A stretch of DNA of 36,839 nucleotides from Alcaligenaceae bacterium (GTDB taxonomy: Bacteria; Pseudomonadota; Gammaproteobacteria; Burkholderiales; Burkholderiaceae_B): contig JAAZGT010000139.1 in NCBI GenBank assembly GCA_012511095.1, forward strand, positions 1 through 36,839, in the 5' to 3' direction. Below the pieces are notes generated by a model. It had not been told where the DNA came from. It saw only the letters and a list, made by a program, of their open reading frames with translations, and did no database searches. Position 1 is the first letter of the stretch; each line of letters begins with the position of its first letter. The translations under genes and the position numbers were made by a program. Of the stretch, positions 1 through 8,526 are shown one piece after another.

Positions 1-338
1 GCGCCGGCATCGAGGGCTGCCTGCATTACTTGTGGTTTTAGGGTGTCAATGGATAAAGGCACCCCCGCCTCTCTAAGCCCCTCAATTACTGGTAAAACTC
101 GTCGCAACTCCTCTTGTAAGGATACGGCATCACTACCAGGACGCGTCGACTCACCACCAATATCCAATATCTGCGCGCCCGCCTTAACCATGGATAAACC
201 ATGCTCAATAGCCAAATCCAACTGCTCGGATTGAGGCCCACCATCGGAAAAAGAATCGGGTGTCACATTGACAATACCCATAACTAATGGGCTAGATAAA
301 TCAAGGACATAACGCCCACAAATAAACTTATTATTCAT
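1..338 (-). CDS. folP: Dihydropteroate synthase, N-terminal part (cut by window edge)
   Basis: Joins 6-hydroxymethyl-dihydropterin pyrophosphate to p-aminobenzoate in folate synthesis; cytoplasmic, target of sulfonamides. Only the first 112 codons are in the window; the gene runs off the left edge. The reading frame shows both early signatures of the family: MGIVNVTPDSFSDGG at residues 20-34 and DIGGESTRPGSD at about 59-70, followed by the start of the SIDT strand. The ATG at 338 gives the usual N-terminal length. It follows ftsH on the same strand, the common order in related bacteria. Its leader is odd: an intrinsic terminator ends about 25 bases ahead of the ATG, and the bases between are A/U-rich with no clear Shine-Dalgarno sequence. 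Identification is firm; how it is transcribed is not clear. Confidence 0.95.
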   Translation of the reverse strand, partial: MNNKFICGRYVLDLSSPLVMGIVNVTPDSFSDGGPQSEQLDLAIEHGLSMVKAGAQILDIGGESTRPGSDAVSLQEELRRVLPVIEGLREAGVPLSIDTLKPQVMQAALDAG

Positions 339-362
339 ATGATTTTTATTTTTAAAAGCCAA

Positions 363-395
363 TAAAAAAAGCACTGTGAAATCATATCACAGTGC
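363..395 (-). terminator. Intrinsic terminator after ftsH
   Basis: A perfect 9-bp stem (GCACTGTGA at 371-379 with TCACAGTGC at 387-395, 7-base loop) is followed on the minus strand by seven T. It lies 20 bases after the ftsH stop codon and 25 bases before the folP start. Confidence 0.85.
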
Positions 396-415
396 CTTTT
401 GAAAATAGAAAGCTT

Positions 416-2383
416 TTATTTAGCTTCTACAGGCGTATCGCCATCATCATCTTTTTTATCAAAGCCTTGGTCGATTCCATCATCAGAGACTGGTTTTGGC
501 TCGCTAGGATTTTCTACTTCGGCTGCGGCATTACCATCGTCGGCTGGTGGTTGTGAATCATAAGGCTTATCAGGAACCTTAGGTGGACGTGGAGGACGAC
601 CTTCCATGATATCTGCAATCTGATCAGCATCAATGGTCTCCCACTCCATAAGGGCCTTAGCCATGGCATGCATTTTGTCTTTATTGGCCTCAATCAAGTC
701 ACGAGCGACTTTATATTGTTGGTCAATAATGGCACGAATCTCGGCATCTACCTTTTGCATGGTAGCTTCAGACATTTGGCCCGAACGCGTCATTTGACGT
801 CCTAAGAATGGATCCGTGTCATTTTCAGCATAAACCATAGGACCTAAGGAATCCGTCATACCGTAGCGAGTAACAATATCGCGAGCAAGCTGCGTTGCAC
901 GTTCAAAGTCGTTAGAGGCGCCGGTTGTCATTTGATTCATAAAGACCTCTTCGGCAATACGACCACCAAATAAAACTGCGATCATATTAAGTAGACGCTC
1001 TTTATCCATACTGTAGCGGTCACCCTCAGGCAACTGCATAGTCACGCCTAAAGCACGACCACGAGGGATAATGGTTACTTTATGAACTGGGTCAGTCTTA
1101 GGTAGTAACTGGGCTACGATGGCGTGACCTGATTCATGATAAGCGGTGTTTAGACGCTCCTCTTCGGGCATAATCATCGAACGACGCTCAGCACCCATGA
1201 TGATTTTATCTTTGGCATGCTCAAAGTCGACCATATCTACCATGCGACCATTGCGACGCGCTGCAAATAAAGCAGCCTCGTTAACCAAGTTGGCTAAGTC
1301 AGCACCCGAGAAACCAGGGGTACCGCGCGCAATAATTGATGCATCAACGTTAGGCGCAACATGCACTTTACGCATATGCACTTTAAGGATTTGCTCACGA
1401 CCACGTACATCCGGTAGTGACACAACCACTTGACGGTCAAAACGACCAGGACGTAATAATGCAGGGTCTAATACATCAGGACGGTTAGTTGCAGCAATTA
1501 CAATCACACTCTGACCTGACTCAAAACCATCCATTTCAACTAATAACTGGTTAAGCGTTTGCTCACGTTCGTCGTTACCACCGCCAACGCCAGCACCACG
1601 CTGACGACCAACGGCATCAATCTCATCAATAAAGATAATGCACGGCGCATGTTTTTTTGCTGTTTCGAACATGTCACGCACACGAGAGGCACCCACACCC
1701 ACGAACATTTCGACGAAGTCAGAACCAGAAATGGTAAAGAAAGGCACCTTGGCTTCACCAGCAATGGCCTTAGCGAGTAAGGTCTTACCTGTACCAGGTG
1801 AACCGACCATCAGCACACCGCGAGGGATACGACCGCCTAGACGCTGAAAGCGCGAAGGATCACGTAAGAACTCAACAATTTCGCTAACCTCCTCTTTTGC
1901 TTCATCACAACCAGCGACATCAGCAAAAGTGACACGGTTAGTCGATTGGTCGAGCATCCGCGCCCGTGATTTACCAAAACTAAAGGCACCGCCCTTGCCC
2001 CCACCTTGCATTTGACGCATGAAAAATATCCATACCCCAATTAACAAGAGCATTGGGAACCAAGACAATAAGGCGCTTAATAAAAAAGAAGGCTGCTCAG
2101 GTGGCCGCGCTGTAACTTGCACGCCATCACGAATTAAATCGCTCACCATCCAAAGATCTCGCGGCGCAGTTAGACTATAAGTACGACCGCTTGCCGGGGT
2201 CACCGTGAGTTTGTCACCCTGGATTTCAACTCTAGACAACTTGCCCTGCTTTGCATCTTCCAAGAATTGCGAATAAGTTACGGTATCTGTAGGCACTGAC
2301 GGTCCGTCAAGTTGCCTAAAGACCGTAAATAGAACCATCGCAATTACAGCCCAAATGGCGAATTTCGAAAAGGAATTATTCAA
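416..2383 (-). CDS. ftsH: ATP-dependent zinc metalloprotease FtsH
   Basis: Membrane-anchored AAA+ protease that pulls out and degrades misfolded or short-lived membrane and soluble proteins, among them LpxC and the heat-shock sigma factor in E. coli. Two membrane helices flank a short periplasmic domain (about residues 7-23 and 100-122). The AAA module has Walker A GSPGTGKT (194-201), Walker B IIFIDEID (249-256) and the second region of homology. The zinc site is HESGH (416-420). The C-terminal tail is acidic and proline-rich. The start is taken as TTG at 2383 (655 residues, beginning [11 protein letters not shown] as in relatives): GGAG lies 9 bases ahead. A longer frame starting with TTG at 2398 would add five residues but has no ribosome binding site. 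A heat-shock promoter candidate lies about 140 bases upstream. Confidence 0.97.
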   Translation of the reverse strand: MNNSFSKFAIWAVIAMVLFTVFRQLDGPSVPTDTVTYSQFLEDAKQGKLSRVEIQGDKLTVTPASGRTYSLTAPRDLWMVSDLIRDGVQVTARPPEQPSFLLSALLSWFPMLLLIGVWIFFMRQMQGGGKGGAFSFGKSRARMLDQSTNRVTFADVAGCDEAKEEVSEIVEFLRDPSRFQRLGGRIPRGVLMVGSPGTGKTLLAKAIAGEAKVPFFTISGSDFVEMFVGVGASRVRDMFETAKKHAPCIIFIDEIDAVGRQRGAGVGGGNDEREQTLNQLLVEMDGFESGQSVIVIAATNRPDVLDPALLRPGRFDRQVVVSLPDVRGREQILKVHMRKVHVAPNVDASIIARGTPGFSGADLANLVNEAALFAARRNGRMVDMVDFEHAKDKIIMGAERRSMIMPEEERLNTAYHESGHAIVAQLLPKTDPVHKVTIIPRGRALGVTMQLPEGDRYSMDKERLLNMIAVLFGGRIAEEVFMNQMTTGASNDFERATQLARDIVTRYGMTDSLGPMVYAENDTDPFLGRQMTRSGQMSEATMQKVDAEIRAIIDQQYKVARDLIEANKDKMHAMAKALMEWETIDADQIADIMEGRPPRPPKVPDKPYDSQPPADDGNAAAEVENPSEPKPVSDDGIDQGFDKKDDDGDTPVEAK

Positions 2384-2524
2384 GGCATGGTACTCCAAAA
2401 AAACCGAATTTTATAATAGTAAAACATTGAGCCAATAAATACAGCGTAAACACGACAATTAGCCAGACTTGCAACAAATTACGGCTCAGGTTGTATTAAA
2501 AATATGTTTTATTCTAACTTATTA

Positions 2525-2552
2525 TAGTGGGGTCAAATTCCTATAACTCAAG
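2525..2552 (-). promoter_or_regulatory. Candidate sigma-32 (heat-shock) promoter for ftsH
   Basis: Read on the minus strand: CTTGAG (2552-2547), a 14-base spacer, then CCCCACTA (2532-2525). This closely matches the RpoH pattern CTTGAA-N13-15-CCCCATNT, with one change in each box. It sits between rlmE and ftsH, reads toward ftsH, and would give a leader of about 135 bases. In E. coli the rlmE-ftsH pair is heat-shock controlled. The match is seen in the sequence; its activity is inferred. Confidence 0.55.
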
Positions 2553-2591
2553 AACCCAGGTAATAAATAATGTCTTTAATAATGACAAGTA

Positions 2592-3227
2592 TTAATCCTT
2601 AAGGTTTCTTGCGACTAAAAAAGTCTCAGCAGAACGGTCGCGTGATGCCTTTGGTTTACGCTCTACCACGCGTTTAAAGTGTTTTTTAAACATCTCTACG
2701 ATTTGAGAAAAACCACTGCCATGGAAAGCCTTAAGTATTACTGCACCCTCTGGTTTTAAATGTTCAGTAGCAAATTCGAGTACTAACTCGCAAACGTGTT
2801 GAACCCGAGCCGCGTCTGCAGGACCTACACCAGAAAGGTTAGGTGCCATATCGGAAATCACCAAATCGACCTTTTGGCCCCCTAGTCTTTGTTCGAGCTC
2901 GTGTAAGATTTCGTCTTCGCGAAAATCGCCTTGAAAAAACTCAACGCCCGGGATCTCCTCCATCGGCAATAGGTCGAGTGCTATGATGCGACCATTGATT
3001 TCGCCAGAGGGTGTAAGCAATCTTTCTCGTGCAACTTGGGACCAACTGCCGGGTGCGGCGCCCAAGTCTACTATAATATCCCCTTGACGCATTAGCTTTT
3101 CAACCTCTAAAATCTCGATAAGCTTAAATGCAGCCCTTGCTCTATATCCTTTTTGCTGAGCAAGCTTTACGTATGGGTCATTAATATGTTGATGTATCCA
3201 ATTTTTGGAAAATTTCTTTTTGGCCAT
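2592..3227 (-). CDS. rlmE: 23S rRNA (uridine-2'-O)-methyltransferase RlmE (FtsJ/RrmJ)
   Basis: Methylates the 2'-O of U2552 in the A loop of 23S rRNA, a late step in large-subunit assembly; uses S-adenosylmethionine. The SAM-binding motif [12 protein letters not shown] is at residues 53-64. The K-D-K-E catalytic set is present: Lys35 (in ARAAFKL), Asp126 (SDMAPN), Lys166 (LKAFHG) and Glu201 (SAETF). The ATG at 3227 (211 residues) is preferred over a TTG two codons upstream, because AGGA lies 10 bases before the ATG but only 4 before the TTG, and family members begin MAK. It is divergent from yhbY with only 18 bases between the two start codons, so each promoter must overlap the other gene. 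ftsH lies downstream on the same strand. Confidence 0.95.
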   Translation of the reverse strand: MAKKKFSKNWIHQHINDPYVKLAQQKGYRARAAFKLIEILEVEKLMRQGDIIVDLGAAPGSWSQVARERLLTPSGEINGRIIALDLLPMEEIPGVEFFQGDFREDEILHELEQRLGGQKVDLVISDMAPNLSGVGPADAARVQHVCELVLEFATEHLKPEGAVILKAFHGSGFSQIVEMFKKHFKRVVERKPKASRDRSAETFLVARNLKD

Positions 3228-3245
3228 TGCCAATAATTCCTATTT

Positions 3246-3809
3246 ATGTCTATTCTTGAAATAACTTCTAAAGAGCGTAGCACGCTACGCTCGGCGGCTC
3301 ACGCATTAAAGCCAGTTGTGCAAATCGGCGACAACGGTTTAAGTGAGGCCGTATTAAAAGAGATCGATCTCAATTTAAACGCTCACAGCCTAATTAAGGT
3401 CAAAGTAGCTTCTGACGATCGACAAGAGCGTGGTGAAATGCTCGATAAAATTTGTGATGAACTCTCATGTGCTAAGGTCCACCATCTAGGTAAAACCTTG
3501 ATTTTATACCGTCCGGGTAAATCCGTCATTGATACCGAGCCTTATGATGAATTTGCTCCTGAAAATCAGCGTAGCCACCGCAAAGCCGGTGAGGCTTACA
3601 CGCCAAAACGCCTAGCAGCTGAGGGCAAAAAACTCACCCGCTCATTTAAACAACCTAAACGCAAAGGCCCTGAAAGTAATCGCGACATTGCTAAGGCTTT
3701 CTTTAATCGCAAATCAGCTAAATCAGCAACCGCGAAAAAAACTGCAGGTCGTCGTCGACCAACCAGTGCTTTAAGCCTAAGAGCGGGTCGTCGCAATAGA
3801 GTCGATTAG
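3246..3809 (+). CDS. yhbY: YhbY-family RNA-binding protein with basic C-terminal tail
   Basis: Small RNA-binding protein of the CRM/YhbY family, associated with assembly of the large ribosomal subunit. Residues 1-95 make the CRM domain, with the typical LKPVVQIGDNGLSEAVLKEI stretch (residues 22-41) and LGKTLILYRP near the end of the domain. E. coli YhbY is about 97 residues; this one has 187. The extra 90 or so residues are rich in Lys and Arg (for example KQPKRKGP and AGRRRPTSA) and look disordered, probably adding nonspecific RNA affinity. It lies head to head with rlmE, another 50S maturation factor, which fits the proposed role. The ribosome binding site is poor. A hairpin terminator candidate follows. 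Confidence 0.88.
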   Translation: MSILEITSKERSTLRSAAHALKPVVQIGDNGLSEAVLKEIDLNLNAHSLIKVKVASDDRQERGEMLDKICDELSCAKVHHLGKTLILYRPGKSVIDTEPYDEFAPENQRSHRKAGEAYTPKRLAAEGKKLTRSFKQPKRKGPESNRDIAKAFFNRKSAKSATAKKTAGRRRPTSALSLRAGRRNRVD

Positions 3810-3852
3810 TTTATTTGTTTTAAGACTCAATTTAAACTCAGTGATTATGCAT

Positions 3853-3898
3853 ACCCCATAATTTGGTTACATTAAATCCAGATTTTGGGGTTATTTGA
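3853..3898 (+). terminator. Probable intrinsic terminator after yhbY
   Basis: ACCCCATAATTTGG (3853-3866) pairs with CCAGATTTTGGGGT (3878-3891) through 14 positions with one mismatch and one G-T pair; loop 11 bases. A weak T-rich stretch (TTATTTG) follows. The rest of 3810-4087 holds no gene; a repeated TAAAAATCA (3908 and 3932) is the only other pattern seen. Confidence 0.5.
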
Positions 3899-4087
3899 TC
3901 CAGCCTATAAAAATCACTCAGTATTTTCCCTTAAAAATCAGTAAATACCCCTAGAAAATCCGCTCTAATCTCAACCTTATTACAATCTCCAACTTGCTAA
4001 TTTCCCTCGTGGCTCCTATGCTGAATTCAGGTAATTAATTCATTACCCAGCAATACATCTTTAGTAATTCCATAAAAGGAGTTAGCA

Positions 4088-4780
4088 ATGTCAAAAGATT
4101 TTTGGTCTCCCTCCCGACGAGATTTCTTAAAAGTGGTTGGTGCTAGTAGTGTTGTCGTATCCACTCCTACCCAAGCCAAAATTACCCCTCCTATTCCTCT
4201 AAATGAATATCAACCCGTTTTTTTCAAGGCCGAAGAATGGCGTTTTATTCTAGCAGCTTGCGCTCGTCTTATTCCCTCTGAAGGCGATGGGCCAGGGGCA
4301 CTTGAAACAAGGGTCCCCGTTTTTATCGATTTACAGATGGCTGGTGACTTCGGTAATGCCGCTGATTGGTATATGGAAGGTCCTCATGAACCTGAAGCCA
4401 GTTTTGATCGCGGTTTTCAATCGCCCCTAACACCCGCAGAGATTTATCGTCAATCGATTGCTTTTATTGATCAATGGTGTGAACAACAGGATGGTAAAAA
4501 ATTCGCCGAACTAGCCAATGAACGCCAAGATGAAATTCTTACAGCATGTCAAAAAAACGAAATCGGTCTCGCACCAGAATTAAAAGAATTCTTTTCTCTA
4601 CTTTTACAAAACACCAAGGAAGGTTATTTTGCCGATCCTATATATGGTGGTAATTATGGCCTTGCTGCTTGGAAGCATATTGGTTTTCCTGGCGCAAGAG
4701 CAGCCTTCACCGAGTGGGTTGATCAGCACAATGTGCCGTACCCATTAGGCCCTGTGTCAATTTCTGGTGAGAGAGGTTAA
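4088..4780 (+). CDS. Gluconate 2-dehydrogenase subunit 3 family protein (small Tat-exported subunit)
   Basis: Small subunit of a three-part membrane-bound sugar or sugar-acid dehydrogenase. The N-terminus carries a clear twin-arginine signal, SRRDFLKVVGASS (residues 9-21), followed by a cleavage region near TQA (27-29). In characterised FAD-dependent glucose and gluconate dehydrogenases this subunit is needed for export: the catalytic subunit has no signal of its own and travels with it through the Tat system. That fits here, because the next gene lacks any signal peptide. The 230-residue length is typical. AAAAGGAG lies 6 bases before the ATG. The next gene starts 3 bases after the stop codon, so translation is likely coupled. 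Family assignment rests on the N-terminus, the size and the operon; substrate unknown. Confidence 0.85.
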   Translation: MSKDFWSPSRRDFLKVVGASSVVVSTPTQAKITPPIPLNEYQPVFFKAEEWRFILAACARLIPSEGDGPGALETRVPVFIDLQMAGDFGNAADWYMEGPHEPEASFDRGFQSPLTPAEIYRQSIAFIDQWCEQQDGKKFAELANERQDEILTACQKNEIGLAPELKEFFSLLLQNTKEGYFADPIYGGNYGLAAWKHIGFPGARAAFTEWVDQHNVPYPLGPVSISGERG

Positions 4781-4783
4781 TTT

Positions 4784-6553
4784 ATGGCACGCACAAATCC
4801 AAAAAAAGATGTTGTTATTGTGGGCTTGGGTTGGACTGGTTCCATTTTAGGTATGGAATTAGCTAATCAAGGATTAGACATAATTGCTCTAGAACGAGGT
4901 CCAGATCAAAATACAGTGCCTGATTTTCAATATCCCAAAGTGATAGACGAACTCAAATATGGCATTCGCTTTGGTTTTGCTCAAAAACCAAGAAACTCGA
5001 CTCTGACCGTACGTCGTAATTTAGATGAAACCGCTTTGCCCTATCGAGTTTTAGGCTCATTTTTACCTGGCAATGGTGTTGGTGGTGCAGGTTTGCACTG
5101 GAATGGCCACACCTGGAGACCACAGCTTGAGGAGTTAAAGCTTCGCAGCTATGTTGAAGAAAACTTCGGCGCTGAAATAATCCCAGAAGATATGACGATT
5201 CAGGACTATCCATTTACTTATGATGAGTTGGAACCTTTTTTTGATCGTTTTGAGTATGTAGCGGGTATTTCGGGTACAGCAGGTAATGTTCGTGGACAAA
5301 TTCAGCAAGGGGGCAATCCTTTTGAAGCGCCACGAAGTCGTGGCTATCCTATGCCTGCCATGCCACAAACCTATGATGCCATGAAATTTGCAAAAGCCGC
5401 TGCTAATTTAGGCTATCACCCATTTCCTAGGCCTGCTGGTATCGCATCTGAATCTTATGTTAATGAATATGGCATGCAGATGGGTCCATGTAACTTCTGT
5501 GGCTTCTGTGAACGCTATGGTTGCTACAACTATTCTAAATCCTCACCCCAAACCATGATTTTAGACGCTTTAAAGCGCAAGCCAAATTTCCAATACAAAA
5601 CAAATGCCGAAGTACTGAAAGTAGAATTAGCAGAAGACGGCAAAACGGCTACTGGTGTCACATATTTTGATGAAGAAAGTGGTGAACTAGTTTTCCAACC
5701 CGCAGATATTGTTCTCATATGCGCCTACTCTATTCATAATGTTCACTTAATGCTAGTGTCAGGCATTGGTAAACCCTACAACCCTCACACCGGTGAAGGC
5801 GTTGTTGGTAAAAACTACGCATATCAAATGAACGGCGGTGTGAGTCTTTTTTATAAAGAAGAGAATTTCAACTGGTTTATTGGCACCGGTAGCAATGGCA
5901 TGGTAATTGACGATTTTGGTATGAATAATATTGACTATGCCAAAGAGGGTTTTATCGGTGGCAGCTACATCTCTTCTGGTACCTTTAATGGTCAACCATT
6001 ACGCAGTATGCGTTTACCTGCTGGCACTCCAAGTTGGGGCGCCCAATGGAAATCTGCCATTAAGGAGTGGTATTCACACTCAATGGGCATAGGCTCACAT
6101 GGTTCTTGTATGTCATATAGACAATATTATCTTGATTTGGATCCGACCTATAAAGATCGGCACGGTCGCCCTCTGCTTCGTATGACTTTTGACTGGCATC
6201 CGAATGATATTCGTATGAGCCAATTTATGCGTGTAAAAATTGAAGAGATTGCTCGTTCTATGAATCCTGATCTCATGCAATCTGGCTTCAAAAATATCGG
6301 CGACCAATACAATGTTCGGCCCTACCAAACCACCCATAATGTTGGCGGCGCAATTGTCGGTGATAGCCCAGAAAACTCCGCGCTCAACAGATATCTCCAG
6401 GCTTGGGACCAACACAATGTTTTTGTTATAGGCGCTAGCGCTTTCCCACAAAACATTGAGTACAATCCCACTGGTTTAGTTGGCGCGTTGGCTTACTGGA
6501 CAAGCCATCACCTCATTGATAAATACCTCAAAGATCCACGACCATTAGTGTAA
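4784..6553 (+). CDS. GMC-family FAD-dependent dehydrogenase, catalytic subunit (gluconate/keto-sugar dehydrogenase type)
   Basis: Flavoprotein that oxidises an alcohol group of a sugar, polyol or sugar acid in the periplasm and passes electrons to the cytochrome c encoded next. The N-terminal Rossmann motif is VIVGLGWTGS (residues 11-20), with the FAD-ribose glutamate in ALERG (35-39). The GMC C-terminal signature has His518 (TTHNVGG) and Asn561 (EYNPTGLVG), the usual catalytic pair. Four cysteines, Cys236, 239, 242 and 247, form a compact C-x2-C-x2-C-x4-C cluster. Related FAD-dependent glucose dehydrogenases bind a 3Fe-4S cluster with cysteines in this part of the chain, so an iron-sulfur relay between FAD and heme is likely. 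There is no signal peptide; export should depend on the Tat-bearing partner. The exact substrate (gluconate, 2-ketogluconate, sorbitol, glucose) cannot be told from sequence. Confidence 0.9.
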   Translation: MARTNPKKDVVIVGLGWTGSILGMELANQGLDIIALERGPDQNTVPDFQYPKVIDELKYGIRFGFAQKPRNSTLTVRRNLDETALPYRVLGSFLPGNGVGGAGLHWNGHTWRPQLEELKLRSYVEENFGAEIIPEDMTIQDYPFTYDELEPFFDRFEYVAGISGTAGNVRGQIQQGGNPFEAPRSRGYPMPAMPQTYDAMKFAKAAANLGYHPFPRPAGIASESYVNEYGMQMGPCNFCGFCERYGCYNYSKSSPQTMILDALKRKPNFQYKTNAEVLKVELAEDGKTATGVTYFDEESGELVFQPADIVLICAYSIHNVHLMLVSGIGKPYNPHTGEGVVGKNYAYQMNGGVSLFYKEENFNWFIGTGSNGMVIDDFGMNNIDYAKEGFIGGSYISSGTFNGQPLRSMRLPAGTPSWGAQWKSAIKEWYSHSMGIGSHGSCMSYRQYYLDLDPTYKDRHGRPLLRMTFDWHPNDIRMSQFMRVKIEEIARSMNPDLMQSGFKNIGDQYNVRPYQTTHNVGGAIVGDSPENSALNRYLQAWDQHNVFVIGASAFPQNIEYNPTGLVGALAYWTSHHLIDKYLKDPRPLV

Positions 6554-6565
6554 AGGGGGGTCACT

Positions 6566-7888
6566 ATGTCAAAACTATTAAAAGCCATTGCTTTATTAGT
6601 GATAGTGGGTGCTATTGCGCTATTAGCTATCCTATTGATACCCTCTAAAAAAACGGGGCCGCAATCACAGCTTGACGAAAACTATCAAGCTGATCTAGAG
6701 ATTGGTCGCTATTTATCGATTATAGGTAATTGCCTAAGTTGTCATACCGCAGATGAGTCCAAACCATTTGCTGGAGGCAAAGCGATCTTTACCAATATGG
6801 GGGTAATTTACTCAACTAATATCACACCTGATAAAGAAACAGGCATTGGTAATTACAGTCTAGATGATTTCAGAGCAGCACTGTATGACGGATTGCGAAA
6901 AGATGGCAAACATCTCTATCCAGCTATGCCTTACGAGAATTATCGTAAATTAAACGAGGAAGATATTCGTGCACTGTATGCTTATTTTCTCAATGAGGTT
7001 AAAGCCATTAATCAAGAAAATTTAGCTATTCAAATGAACTTCCCCTTTAACCAACGTTGGGGTCTTAGACTCTGGAAATGGGCTAATTTAGAAAAGGTTG
7101 GTTTTAGGCCACCAAAAACTGAAAATGAAAAAATTATTAGGGGGGCCTATTTAGTTCAAGGTCCGGCTCACTGTTCCGCGTGCCATAGCCCAAGAAATGC
7201 CACCATGGGGCAAAAAGGCATTGATGATAGTCATAGCGCCTTTCTTAGTGGTGCTGAAATGAATGGTTTTGCAGTTCCCAATCTTCGTGGCGAAAATAGC
7301 GCTACCTATGATTGGTCAGTGGAAGATATCCGTTTATTTCTCAGTACCGCCCGCAATGCACACGCCACCGCCACTGGTGCGATGGGTGTAGTGATCGGTG
7401 ACGCCTTACAACACTTAACGGAAAGTGATAATTTAGCCATGGCGCTTTATCTTAAGCACCTTGATGGTAATAGCACGGATCCAGCCAACCTCGATACAGG
7501 CACAACGGAAAAAAATGCGACAACCATTGAGCTAAGTAAAGCGGACCCTAAACTAGACTTAGGTAAACGCTTATATCTAGATAACTGTGTTGGCTGCCAC
7601 TTTGTCGATGGTAGAGGCGCGCCTGAGATATTTCCTATGCTTGACGGCAACTCAATTGTTATTGCTGACAACCCAACATCGCTTATTAATATTATTTTAA
7701 ATGGTGCTGAGTTGCCATCGACTGAACAACGCCCTGCAAGGCTTCGTATGCCCGATTTTGCTTGGCGTTTAGATGATGATGAAGTGGCTAAATTGGCCAC
7801 CTTTGTGCGTCAAGGATGGACCAATAAAGCAGGCTCAGTGACTGCGTCACAAGTCAAATCGGTACGTGATATGACCTCAAAACAATAA
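6566..7888 (+). CDS. Triheme cytochrome c subunit of the dehydrogenase complex
   Basis: Membrane-anchored electron acceptor of the complex, passing electrons to ubiquinone or a terminal oxidase. Residues 5-26 are a hydrophobic signal or anchor helix. Three heme c attachment sites follow: CLSCH (56-60), CSACH (203-207) and CVGCH (341-345), the number expected for gluconate, sorbitol and alcohol dehydrogenase cytochrome subunits. Methionines suitable as sixth heme ligands are present, for example in YPAMPYENY (118-126) after the first heme. AGGGGGG lies 6-12 bases ahead of the ATG, and the gene starts 12 bases after the flavoprotein stop, so the three genes form one operon. A strong two-way terminator closes it. 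Family is certain; partner specificity is inferred from the operon. Confidence 0.93.
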   Translation: MSKLLKAIALLVIVGAIALLAILLIPSKKTGPQSQLDENYQADLEIGRYLSIIGNCLSCHTADESKPFAGGKAIFTNMGVIYSTNITPDKETGIGNYSLDDFRAALYDGLRKDGKHLYPAMPYENYRKLNEEDIRALYAYFLNEVKAINQENLAIQMNFPFNQRWGLRLWKWANLEKVGFRPPKTENEKIIRGAYLVQGPAHCSACHSPRNATMGQKGIDDSHSAFLSGAEMNGFAVPNLRGENSATYDWSVEDIRLFLSTARNAHATATGAMGVVIGDALQHLTESDNLAMALYLKHLDGNSTDPANLDTGTTEKNATTIELSKADPKLDLGKRLYLDNCVGCHFVDGRGAPEIFPMLDGNSIVIADNPTSLINIILNGAELPSTEQRPARLRMPDFAWRLDDDEVAKLATFVRQGWTNKAGSVTASQVKSVRDMTSKQ

Positions 7889-7919
7889 ACAATCATCGTT
7901 AAGAGCCCATCTCAACTTA

Positions 7920-7953
7920 AAAAGTCCTCCTGCTATAGAGCAGGAGGACTTTT
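7920..7953. terminator. Bidirectional terminator between cytochrome c gene and greA
   Basis: A perfect 15-bp stem: AAAAGTCCTCCTGCT (7920-7934) with AGCAGGAGGACTTTT (7939-7953), loop ATAG. The A/T ends provide a U-tract on both strands, so it can serve the operon on the plus strand and greA on the minus strand. Confidence 0.93.
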
Positions 7954-7976
7954 AAATAATATTAAATCTAAACGCC

Positions 7977-8453
7977 TTAGATATACTCTACTGATAAAAT
8001 CTCAAATTCGCGCTCACCAGAAGGTACTACTACATTAACTACATCACCTTCGTGCTTGCCAATTAAGGCTCGCGCTACTGGACTTGAAACCGAAATTAAA
8101 TTGAGACGAATATCTGACTCAATATCACCCACAATTTGATATTTTAATTGCTCACCCGAATCAAGATCCTCTAGCTCTACGGTGGCACCGAAAACAATAC
8201 GATCACCTGCTTCTAAAGTGGTTGGATCGATGACATTAGCAGCTGATAAGGTGCCCTCTAGCTCCTTAATGCGACCCTCTACAAAACTTTGACGCTCGCG
8301 AGCTGCGTCATATTCAGCGTTTTCCGAAAGATCGCCGTGTGCACGAGCGACTGCAATCGCTTCAATCACAGCAGGACGCTCTACTGTCTTTAAATTATGT
8401 AGTTCTTTGTTAAGACGCTGAGCGCCAGCAACAGTTAATGGAATACCTGACAT
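7977..8453 (-). CDS. greA: Transcription elongation factor GreA
   Basis: Binds the secondary channel of RNA polymerase and stimulates cleavage of backtracked transcripts. 158 residues, the standard length. The N-terminal coiled coil carries the acidic tip Asp41 and Glu44 in HGDLSENAEYDA (residues 39-50), which place the second magnesium ion in the polymerase active site. The C-terminal FKBP-like domain has the usual SPVARALIGKHEGD block. AGAGGT lies 5 bases before the ATG at 8453. In several betaproteobacteria greA sits directly beside carB; here a permease and a phosphatase gene lie between. The leader contains a two-tier hairpin (8486-8526) which may belong to greA or may be a second terminator of the permease gene. 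Confidence 0.97.
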   Translation of the reverse strand: MSGIPLTVAGAQRLNKELHNLKTVERPAVIEAIAVARAHGDLSENAEYDAARERQSFVEGRIKELEGTLSAANVIDPTTLEAGDRIVFGATVELEDLDSGEQLKYQIVGDIESDIRLNLISVSSPVARALIGKHEGDVVNVVVPSGEREFEILSVEYI

Positions 8454-8485
8454 GATCTACCTCTATCATGAAATACAATGAAAAG

Positions 8486-8526
8486 AGCGCCCTAACGACA
8501 GCTAAGCATAGCGATATAAGGGCGCT
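8486..8526 (-). terminator. Hairpin between permease and greA: second terminator or greA leader structure
   Basis: AGCGCCCT and AGGGCGCT pair over 8 bp (8486-8493 with 8519-8526). The 25-base loop contains a smaller GCTA-TGCT-TAGC hairpin. On the minus strand the outer stem is followed by CTTTTC. It stands 32 bases before the greA start. Confidence 0.5.

Noticed and set aside
3908-3961. Repeated TAAAAATCA (3908, 3932) and a third weaker copy near 3952 upstream of the dehydrogenase operon
   Set aside because: Short, AT-rich and without dyad symmetry; chance cannot be excluded, so it is not listed as an operator.
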